A program made the position numbers and the translations under genes. The notes under the pieces are model-generated. The model worked only from the letters and a program-made list of their open reading frames with translations, ran no database searches and was not told the origin of the DNA. Positions 1 to 5,019 of a stretch of 5,019 bases of DNA are shown here, piece by piece (within the stretch, counting starts at the first letter, position 1; each line of letters begins with the position of its first letter). Where the stretch lies: assembly GCA_023430705.1 (NCBI GenBank), contig JAEYZJ010000070.1, positions 1 through 5,019 of the forward strand, written 5' to 3'. This DNA is from Pseudomonadota bacterium (GTDB lineage: Bacteria; Pseudomonadota; Alphaproteobacteria; Rhizobiales; Devosiaceae).

Positions 1-1696
1 CGATGAGCCCGCGCACCAGGTACTTGTAGAGCGGCTGGCCCATGGCCCGATAGATCGTGAAGATCGGGAAGGCGACATAGCCGACCGACTCCGTCGCCGT
101 CACCGCCGCCCCCAGCGGCGCCGCGGCAGGATCGTCGGGCGTGTGCTGGTGCGAGCTGTAATGCGCATAGCTCCGGTTGAAGTACGGCGGCACGATCTCT
201 GCCAGCACCTCCGCGCGGGTCGCCGTAACCGCCCGGCCGGAGCCATAGACGACGAACGGCGTCTCCGTCATCGCCGCATCGAGCCCGCGACTGGCGCGGA
301 TATAGGAGGGCGTGAACGGCACGGCTGAGCCGGTGCCGCGGATGCCTGCGTCGATGGCGAAACTGCCATCGGCCTGGAGGGCGGAAGAGCCCGTGAGCAG
401 GACCTTTCCACCTTGCCCGACATAGCGCTCCAGCCGTCCGGCAAGCTCGGAATCCACCGGGATCTCGTCGGGCAGCACGATCAGGCGATAGGCCTCGAAG
501 CGCGCGCTCGGGTCTATGACGTCGAACGGCAGCTTCAGTTCCTGCAGCACCTGCGCGGCGCCATCGTCGGCATCGGTGTTGCGGGCGCCCGTGGGGTGGA
601 AATACTCCGCCGCGAGGACCGCGATGTCGCTCACCTGCGTCGCGCCCTCGAGATAGGGCTCGAGCTTTTCGATCCGCCTGTAGGCGGGCGCGATGGAGGC
701 ATAGGTATCGGGGTTGATGCGGCCGTCCGGGTGCAGCTGGTCACCCACGAGGCACTTGGACCCGAGCGCCACCATCTGCGCGGCTTCGAACTCCAGCGCA
801 TCGGGATGCTTGAAACCACCGAACTCGCCCCACGAGGTGTGGAACTTGCCGGTATGGGCGACGAAATCGAGCCCCAGCGTCGCCGCATAACGGGCGCTCG
901 AGGGGAAGTGGTCGTAGCCCCAGCCGCCGGTGGGAAGGCTCTCGAGCTCGAGGTGGCTGTAGCTCGCAAAGCGCTTGGGCCCCTGCTTATGGATGTGGCC
1001 GCAATTGTAGAAGATGCGCACCCCCGGGAACTCGGCGCGGAGCGCCGCGCTCATTTCCTCGCGGAAGCGCTCGTTGACCCACTCGTCATTCTTGAGCCGG
1101 TCGGCGGGAACTTCCGGATCGAGCCCATGCGCCTGCATCGTGGCGATGCATTCGGGGCAGACGCAGTCGGGTGTCAGGATGATGTCGAAGAATATGCCGG
1201 GCGTGTCGTAGTTGCGCAGCACCTCCCGCGCCTGCTCCAGCAGCTCGTCACGATAGGCCTTGTGATTGAGGCAGAGCGTGTGCCAGGCCGGGCTCAGTTG
1301 CTTGCCCGCCGAGGGGTCTGCGGGATTGTCGCGCTGGTAGCGGTTGTTGGCCGACATGGCGCGCCACTCCGGGTGGATGCGGGCATTGCGCTCGTCCCAC
1401 TGCACCGAGATGTAGATCGGGCACTCGATATCGGCCGCGTTGAGGGCCCGGACCATGTCGCCGAGCAGGTCCGGCCGCGCCAGCTGCGGATGCGGCGCCC
1501 CAACCCTGGTGGGGTAGTACGACCAGCCGTGATGGCACTTGGCGAAGATGGTGATCGAGTCGACGCTGGCACCCTTGAGCGTTGCGACGAACTGATCCGG
1601 ATCGAAGGCCGCGCCGATCCCCGGAATGTGTTCGGATGTGTGGAAGTCGAGGTGAATCTGTCGATAGCGAAGCGGCTTGTTGGTCGAGACGGGCAT
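1..1696 (-). CDS. Cytoplasmic glycoside hydrolase-like protein (GHL6 domain plus beta-galactosidase trimerisation domain), C-terminus cut by window edge
   Basis: The frame is open from an ATG at 1696 to the left edge, giving 565 codons without a stop; the 3' end lies outside. The start is supported by AAGGA (1704-1708) seven bases upstream, inside the end of the preceding permease gene, and by only three bases between that gene's TAG and this ATG. No signal peptide or membrane segment is seen, so the product should be cytoplasmic. Residues about 10-345 look like a TIM-barrel hydrolase of the hypothetical glycosyl hydrolase 6 (GHL6) type: FAKCHHGWSYYPT (51-63), SVQWDERNA (97-105), GIFFDIIL (167-174) followed by a CxCxxC cluster (178-183), FHTSWGEFGGF (285-295) and VGDQLHPDGRINPDTY (317-332). 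D171, at the end of a predicted core strand, is a candidate catalytic residue by analogy with GH29-like barrels; this is inference. From about 355 the sequence resembles the Rossmann-like beta-galactosidase trimerisation domain (YRLIVLPDEIP 403-413, YVGQGGKVLLTG 425-436). As last gene of an ABC sugar operon it probably cleaves the imported glycoside. Substrate specificity is unknown; a fucosidase- or galactosidase-like activity is possible but unproven. Confidence 0.85.
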   Translation of the reverse strand, partial: MPVSTNKPLRYRQIHLDFHTSEHIPGIGAAFDPDQFVATLKGASVDSITIFAKCHHGWSYYPTRVGAPHPQLARPDLLGDMVRALNAADIECPIYISVQWDERNARIHPEWRAMSANNRYQRDNPADPSAGKQLSPAWHTLCLNHKAYRDELLEQAREVLRNYDTPGIFFDIILTPDCVCPECIATMQAHGLDPEVPADRLKNDEWVNERFREEMSAALRAEFPGVRIFYNCGHIHKQGPKRFASYSHLELESLPTGGWGYDHFPSSARYAATLGLDFVAHTGKFHTSWGEFGGFKHPDALEFEAAQMVALGSKCLVGDQLHPDGRINPDTYASIAPAYRRIEKLEPYLEGATQVSDIAVLAAEYFHPTGARNTDADDGAAQVLQELKLPFDVIDPSARFEAYRLIVLPDEIPVDSELAGRLERYVGQGGKVLLTGSSALQADGSFAIDAGIRGTGSAVPFTPSYIRASRGLDAAMTETPFVVYGSGRAVTATRAEVLAEIVPPYFNRSYAHYSSHQHTPDDPAAAPLGAAVTATESVGYVAFPIFTIYRAMGQPLYKYLVRGLI

Positions 1697-1699
1697 AAC

Positions 1700-2521
1700 C
1701 TATTCCTTGGTGCCGGTGCGGGAGTCGGCCCCGGCGGCGAACTGACGCTGAAAGATGAGAAACACGGTGAGCGGGACGATGGTGGTGATGATCGCCGCCA
1801 CCGACTGGAGGTCCCAGTTGAGCTCGTAGGTGCCGTTGATGCGGGCGAGGATCACCGGCAGCGGTACGTTGGTGCGCAGATAGAGCAGAGGCAGCAGCAG
1901 GGCGTTCCACGTCCACAGGAACTGGAGGATTCCCGCAGCAAAGATCGCGTTGAGGCTGTTGGGCAGCACGATATGCCAGAAGTTCTGGATCGGCCCGCCC
2001 CCGTCGATGCGCGCCGCCTCGACGAGCTCGGTCGGAAAGTCCTCGAGGAAGTTCTTCACGAGGAAGATCGACCACGCAAAGCTCAGCCCGACATAGGGGA
2101 TGAGCACCGCCGCAAAGCTGTCGATCAGCCCCAGGTCGCGCCACAGCTGGAACAGCGGGATGATCACCACCTGCTGCGGCAGCACGAAGGCGTTGATGAT
2201 GATGATCAGCAACAGGCGCCTGAACGGAAACTTGAGGAAGTGGAAGGCGTAGGCCGCGGCGGGCGTCAGCAGCATCGTGCCGATGGTCGCGATGCCCGCG
2301 AGGACGGCTGTGGTGACGAAGGCAGGGGCCAGCGGATAGGCGTCCCACACCCGTTCCCACGCACTGAGCGTCAGGGTGAAGGGCTCGAGTCGCCACCAGC
2401 CGCGCAGCGTTTCGGAGAGTGGGCGGATGGAGGTCACGACTATGCCCACGATCGGGATGATCCAGATGAAGGCGATGATGCCGACCACGACGACGGGCCA
2501 GCGAGGGGCGCGACCGATCAT
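1700..2521 (-). CDS. ABC sugar transporter permease, MalG/UgpE type (second permease)
   Basis: This 273-residue inner-membrane protein is one of two channel subunits of a carbohydrate ABC importer. Six hydrophobic segments are visible at roughly 10-31, 66-94, 103-126, 135-157, 187-213 and 239-258. The cytoplasmic EAA loop that docks the ATPase is canonical: EAARIDGGG starts at residue 168 and runs to HIVLP (183-187). FLWTWNALLLPLLYL (201-215) and the FQRQFAAG tail (257-264) are typical of the MalG branch (COG0395, binding-protein-dependent transport inner membrane component). The length is normal for the family. The ATG shares four bases (ATGA) with the stop of the upstream permease; a weak AGG (2528-2530) lies six bases before it, so translation is probably coupled. 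The next gene starts three bases after this TAG, and its Shine-Dalgarno sequence lies in the last codons here. The transported sugar cannot be deduced from this subunit. Confidence 0.95.
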   Translation of the reverse strand: MIGRAPRWPVVVVGIIAFIWIIPIVGIVVTSIRPLSETLRGWWRLEPFTLTLSAWERVWDAYPLAPAFVTTAVLAGIATIGTMLLTPAAAYAFHFLKFPFRRLLLIIIINAFVLPQQVVIIPLFQLWRDLGLIDSFAAVLIPYVGLSFAWSIFLVKNFLEDFPTELVEAARIDGGGPIQNFWHIVLPNSLNAIFAAGILQFLWTWNALLLPLLYLRTNVPLPVILARINGTYELNWDLQSVAAIITTIVPLTVFLIFQRQFAAGADSRTGTKE

Positions 2522-3480
2522 CTTGCACCTGCCGTACGCCTGATGATGGCGGGGATCGAAATGACGAGCACCGCGACCAGCAGGATCACGGTCGCTGCGG
2601 CTCCGTAGCCGAGCTTAAACTGCGTCATGGACTCGCGGTACATGAAGTAGCCCACCGTCTCGGTGGAGCGCACCGGACCGCCCCCGGTCATGATGAAGAT
2701 GATGTCGAAGGCGCGCAGCGCGCCGAGCAGGTTGATGAATACCGCGACGCGGACGCCGGGCATCGACAGCGGCATCATGACGTTGCGCATCACCTGGCCG
2801 TGGCTGGCGCCATCGATATAGGCCGCCTCGAACAGCGATTTCGGGATCGCCTGGATGGCGGCGAAGCAGAGCATCAACGGCAGGCCGACTCCTCCCCATG
2901 ACGCAGTGATGATCAGCGCCGCGAGTGCGGTGCGCGTGTCCCCGAGCCACGGCTGGGCGAAGCCGGGCTGGAAGATGCCGATGACCGCATTGAGCAGCCC
3001 CCCGGCATCGGGGCGCAGGATGCCGATCCACATATAGCCGGCGACCGCTTCGGAGATGCCGAAGGCCGCAAAGATCATGACGCGGAACGGCAGTGTCTGG
3101 CGCGGCGCGAAGGCGCAGAGCATGGCGACCAGCCAGCCGATCCCGACCGAGATCGCGGTCGTCCCCAACGTGAAGATCGCCGTCGTCACCAGGGTGTTGC
3201 GGAAGGCAGGGTCGGTGAACAGCTTTATGTAGTTGCCCAGGCCGACATATTTCGGCTTGCCCAGCCCCTTGATGTCGAAAAAGCTCAGCCGGATCGTGTC
3301 GATCAGCGGATAGATCACCGTGATCGAGAACAGGATCAGCACCGGGAGAATGAGCAGCCAGGCCGCGGGCCAGTCCCTCACTCTCCATCCGGTGGCGAAC
3401 AGCGTGCGCCGCTCGCCACCAGGATGGGATGGGGTCCTGGTACGCGTGCCCGCCGCAGTGTCTGCGACGGACTCGTGCAC
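2518..3480 (-). CDS. ABC sugar transporter permease, MalF/UgpA type (first permease)
   Basis: This 320-residue inner-membrane protein is the partner channel subunit of the importer. Hydrophobic segments lie at about 39-61, 99-124, 133-155, 183-206, 241-265 and 291-313. The EAA loop is intact (EAAYIDGAS from residue 218, ending near MMPLS 235-239). The TGGGP motif (265-269), followed by TE, YxxYR and GYGAA (291-295), is the signature of the MalF/UgpA branch (COG1175). The first 35 or so residues form a charged cytoplasmic N-terminus rich in Arg and Thr. The chosen start is a GTG at 3480, immediately after the TAA of the binding-protein gene with no base between; GAGG (3489-3492) lies eight bases upstream. 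A GTG near codon 34 is a poorer alternative because it would remove the whole N-terminal tail. The gene overlaps the next permease by ATGA. The matching ATPase is not in the window. Confidence 0.94.
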   Translation of the reverse strand: MHESVADTAAGTRTRTPSHPGGERRTLFATGWRVRDWPAAWLLILPVLILFSITVIYPLIDTIRLSFFDIKGLGKPKYVGLGNYIKLFTDPAFRNTLVTTAIFTLGTTAISVGIGWLVAMLCAFAPRQTLPFRVMIFAAFGISEAVAGYMWIGILRPDAGGLLNAVIGIFQPGFAQPWLGDTRTALAALIITASWGGVGLPLMLCFAAIQAIPKSLFEAAYIDGASHGQVMRNVMMPLSMPGVRVAVFINLLGALRAFDIIFIMTGGGPVRSTETVGYFMYRESMTQFKLGYGAAATVILLVAVLVISIPAIIRRTAGAR

Positions 3481-4773
3481 TTATTCGACCTCGTTGGCCT
3501 TGGCTTCGATCGCCTCGGTGATCGCGTCGATGGTGGCGTCGGACGGGTCCTGCAGGAACTTCTGCAGCTGCACGCGATACTCGTCGACAAGGTCGCCAGG
3601 CAACAGGTCGCCAAGGACGAACTGCACCTTGGACTGGGCAACGGCGGCGGTCGCCACCTGCTGCACCGGGCCGAGCAGCGAAGGATCGGCACTCTTGCTC
3701 GGCGAGGCATAGCCGTACGATGCCTGGATGTCGGCTGCGTCCTTGCTCGCCATGTAGACGAGGAAGGCATCGGCGGCCGAGGGGTTGGCGCCGTTCGAGG
3801 TGACCAGCACTTCCTTGGCGTCGACGCTCGAGGTGTCGTCATGGCCCAGTCCCATCGCCGGGAACTGGAAGATCGAGTAGTCGACACCCTCCTCGAGCCC
3901 ATAGTCGTTGCGGGCCCGCGAGTTCATCCACATGCCGATCATCAGGTAGTTGGACGCGTCCGCCGTGAAGATCTGGTCGGCCGAGTAGTCCCAGTCGCCG
4001 GCGAACATCTGCTCGGGCGTGCCGCAGCAGCCAGCCCTGAGCATCTCGGCATACTTCTTAAGCGTGGTCTTCACCACCTCGTCGGTCCACGGGATTTCGT
4101 GTGCGGCGAGCTTGGCCGCGGCCTCGACCCCGCCGATGCGCAGCAGCATGGTTTCGAACCATTCGCCGTGCGCCCAGTATTTCGCCGGCATGGCGACGGG
4201 CGCGGCGAAACCGGCGGCCTTGAGCTTGTCGATCGAGGCGATGAACTCGTCCCAGGTCTTGGGCGGCTCGATGCCCGCCTTTTCGAGATGGGCCTTCTTG
4301 TACCAGATCGCCGAGCGGTCACCGTAGGTGTAGGTGACGCCATAGGTGGCCCCGTCTGTAGAGCTCAGGTTCTTCCACGACGGATCGAGTGCGGCATCGA
4401 GATTGGCCGAAGCCCACAGGTCATCGATGGGCCGCAGGAGGCCCGAGTCGACGAGTTCGGCGCGGAAGGCCGGCCAAGTATTGATGATGATGTCGACCTT
4501 TTCGCCCCCGAGCAGGGCCGTGCGCATGGGTCCGCGCATGTCGCCCTGGCCGGTGACGACCAGCTCGCGCACCGTGACGCCCGGATTCTTGGCCGCAAAG
4601 TCGGCCTCGAGCTTCTGCCACATCTCGGCTTCGGTGCCGCCGAGCCACTGCAGGATGACGAGCTCCCCACTCGCGTCCTGTGCCCATGCAGGCAGGGAAC
4701 CCATCATCGCGGCGGACACCGCGGCGACAAGCAGCGTGCGCCGGGCAACCCCGGCGCCTTTCGCAATAGACAT
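3481..4773 (-). CDS. Periplasmic sugar-binding protein of an ABC importer (extracellular solute-binding protein family 1)
   Basis: This 430-residue protein would capture the sugar in the periplasm and deliver it to the two permeases encoded next. An export signal is clear: K5, R11 and R12, a hydrophobic stretch at about 13-25, and a likely signal peptidase I site after AWA (29-31), leaving a mature protein that starts near Q32. There is no lipobox cysteine. Family 1 (UgpB/MalE-like) features are the N-terminal strand ELVILQWLGG (37-46), DFAAKNPGVTV (58-68), VDIIINTW (93-100), the hinge-region motif AIWYKKAHLEKAGIEPPKTW (155-174) with DEF following, and the C-terminal helices LQKFLQDPSDATIDAI (403-418). 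Length is typical. The only cysteines are an adjacent pair, C249-C250. The start is fixed by a very strong Shine-Dalgarno sequence just upstream. It is the first gene of the operon, downstream of a palindromic operator candidate. The ligand cannot be told from sequence; an oligosaccharide or glycoside is inferred from the linked hydrolase. Confidence 0.95.
   Translation of the reverse strand: MSIAKGAGVARRTLLVAAVSAAMMGSLPAWAQDASGELVILQWLGGTEAEMWQKLEADFAAKNPGVTVRELVVTGQGDMRGPMRTALLGGEKVDIIINTWPAFRAELVDSGLLRPIDDLWASANLDAALDPSWKNLSSTDGATYGVTYTYGDRSAIWYKKAHLEKAGIEPPKTWDEFIASIDKLKAAGFAAPVAMPAKYWAHGEWFETMLLRIGGVEAAAKLAAHEIPWTDEVVKTTLKKYAEMLRAGCCGTPEQMFAGDWDYSADQIFTADASNYLMIGMWMNSRARNDYGLEEGVDYSIFQFPAMGLGHDDTSSVDAKEVLVTSNGANPSAADAFLVYMASKDAADIQASYGYASPSKSADPSLLGPVQQVATAAVAQSKVQFVLGDLLPGDLVDEYRVQLQKFLQDPSDATIDAITEAIEAKANEVE
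3489..3492 (-). promoter_or_regulatory. Ribosome binding site supporting the GTG start of the first permease
   Basis: GAGG on the minus strand lies eight bases before the GTG at 3480, inside the last codons of the binding-protein gene. It supports a start directly after that gene's stop codon, and therefore translational coupling. Confidence 0.5.
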
Positions 4774-4776
4774 GAT

Positions 4777-4788
4777 CTCCTCCTCCTC
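4777..4788 (-). promoter_or_regulatory. Strong ribosome binding site of the sugar-binding protein gene
   Basis: On the minus strand this reads GAGGAGGAGGAG, three bases before the ATG at 4773. It contains overlapping AGGAGG registers at good spacing. It is far stronger than the GAGG and AGG in front of the two permeases, as expected for a binding protein needed in excess. It also fixes the start codon. Confidence 0.85.
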
Positions 4789-4794
4789 GTTGAC

Positions 4795-4810
4795 GAACCA
4801 TTGGCGGTTC
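4795..4810 (-). repeat. Small inverted repeat in the operon leader
   Basis: GAACC and GGTTC form a perfect 5-bp inverted repeat around six bases, between the operator palindrome and the Shine-Dalgarno sequence. It could form a short leader hairpin or be a secondary protein site; it is short enough to be chance. Confidence 0.3.
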
Positions 4811-4811
4811 T

Positions 4812-4828
4812 TTTCAACTAAGTTGAAA
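4812..4828. promoter_or_regulatory. Perfect 17-bp palindrome, probable repressor operator
   Basis: TTTCAACTAAGTTGAAA has two 8-bp arms around one central base and no mismatch. It lies about 40-55 bases upstream of the binding-protein start codon, overlapping or just downstream of a possible -10 element, where a repressor would block transcription. AT-rich, odd-length palindromes of this look are used by ROK-family sugar repressors in proteobacteria; a LacI-family protein is the alternative. The identity of the regulator is inference, since no regulator gene is in the window. Confidence 0.65.
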
Positions 4829-4855
4829 CGTTATCATCTATTGCGACGCTTGCAA
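4828..4855 (-). promoter_or_regulatory. Possible sigma-70-type promoter of the sugar-uptake operon
   Basis: On the minus strand, TTGCAA (4850-4855) could be the -35 and TAACGT (4828-4833) the -10, separated by 16 bases. The -35 is good but the -10 matches TATAAT poorly; GATAAC, shifted by two bases, is no better placed. The support is mainly positional: this is the least GC-rich stretch of the window, upstream of the first gene and abutting the operator palindrome. Confidence 0.35.
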
Positions 4856-4860
4856 GTGGC

Positions 4861-5019
4861 CTCACATCCCCCCTGAGGATGCTGCGCCGACCAGTGCATC
4901 GACAGACGTCAGGGCGGCGCTCACTCGCCGTCCCGGCCCAGACCGTAGCAGTCAGCTACGCCCCGGCGTGTCAGCCAGACGTCACGTTGCGGTCGGCAAG
5001 AGTGCGCGTGAAACGACGC
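4861..5019. other. Upstream region with no recognisable gene
   Basis: No reading frame here gives a recognisable protein on either strand. On the minus strand all three frames entering from the right edge stop soon (at 4982, 4971 and 4921), so the 3' end of a neighbouring gene is possible but cannot be chosen. On the plus strand a frame from ATG 4879 is open to the edge, but it lacks a properly spaced Shine-Dalgarno sequence and encodes an Arg/Ser/Val-rich stretch unlike any family I know. The region also holds the 4944-4960 hairpin and a 9-bp direct repeat, CAGACGTCA, at 4903-4911 and 4976-4984. Confidence 0.5.
4944..4960. repeat. Perfect 6-bp hairpin/palindrome upstream of the operon
   Basis: CGTAGC and GCTACG flank a five-base spacer (AGTCA). 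No T-run follows on either strand, so it is not a classical intrinsic terminator. It lies 10 bases beyond a TGA (minus strand, 4973-4971) that could end an unseen gene entering from the right, in which case it may be a weak terminator. A regulator site is the alternative. Confidence 0.35.

Noticed and set aside
942..953. CTCGAGCTCGAG palindrome
   Set aside because: It lies inside the hydrolase and simply encodes Leu-Glu-Leu-Glu with the preferred codons; there is no sign of a regulatory role.
1248..2528. 426-codon minus-strand frame overlapping the second permease and the hydrolase
   Set aside because: It lies in a different frame from both motif-bearing proteins, has a His/Arg/Pro-rich translation without domains, and spans a clear gene border.
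413..2608. 731-codon open frame on the plus strand
   Set aside because: It is antisense to the hydrolase, the second permease and the start of the first permease, all strongly supported by family motifs. It crosses three gene borders and encodes an Arg/Asp/Gly-rich product without a recognisable domain. High third-position GC removes stops from this complementary frame.
3424..4821. 465-codon open frame on the plus strand
   Set aside because: It is antisense to the whole binding-protein gene and runs through its signal sequence, Shine-Dalgarno site and operator. The product is compositionally biased and matches no family I know; it is a GC-driven shadow.
4971..5018. Possible C-terminal end of an upstream minus-strand gene (15 codons, then TGA)
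   Set aside because: All three minus-strand frames stop within about 100 bases of the edge and none can be preferred. The hairpin 10 bases after this TGA is suggestive but not enough to call a gene.
4879..5019. Possible divergent gene starting at ATG 4879 on the plus strand and leaving the window
   Set aside because: There is no properly spaced ribosome binding site (GAGG abuts the ATG), and the 47 visible codons show no regulator-like N-terminus or known motif. Sequence beyond the edge would decide.
1..5019. tRNA, rRNA, CRISPR array, insertion sequence or prophage elements
   Set aside because: No cloverleaf-like segment, spaced repeat array, transposase motif or terminal inverted repeat was seen on either strand.

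Overview
The window reads as a high-GC (clearly above 60% by eye) bacterial chromosome or large replicon. It carries one compact sugar-uptake and catabolism operon, entirely on the minus strand. The gene styles fit an alphaproteobacterium, most likely of the Rhizobiales (a Rhizobium, Devosia or relative): a family 1 sugar-binding protein, a MalF/UgpA-type permease, a MalG/UgpE-type permease and a hypothetical glycoside hydrolase, packed with almost no intergenic DNA. The taxonomic placement is an inference from composition and gene order; no marker gene is present.

Layout, in transcription order (right to left on the given strand). Positions 4861-5019 hold no gene that I can recognise; they contain a perfect 17-bp hairpin/palindrome and a 9-bp direct repeat. 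Positions 4774-4860 are the control region of the operon: a possible sigma-70-type promoter, a perfect 17-bp operator-like palindrome, a small inverted repeat in the leader, and a very strong Shine-Dalgarno sequence. Then follow the periplasmic substrate-binding protein (4773-3481), the first permease with a GTG start (3480-2518, directly abutting), the second permease (2521-1700, ATGA overlap), and a cytoplasmic hydrolase of the GHL6 plus beta-galactosidase-trimerisation type. The hydrolase starts at 1696 and runs off the left edge, so its C-terminus is missing.

Working model: the binding protein captures an oligosaccharide or glycoside in the periplasm. The two permeases move it across the inner membrane, driven by an ATPase of the MalK/UgpC type that is not in this window. 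The hydrolase has no signal peptide and would cleave the substrate in the cytoplasm. The substrate cannot be read from the sequence. Gene spacings of 0, -4 and +3 bases, with each downstream ribosome binding site inside the preceding gene, indicate one translationally coupled transcript. The window is mostly ordinary ABC-uptake DNA. The points worth following are the unassigned hydrolase and substrate, the palindromic operator, and the unusually tight junction between binding protein and permease.
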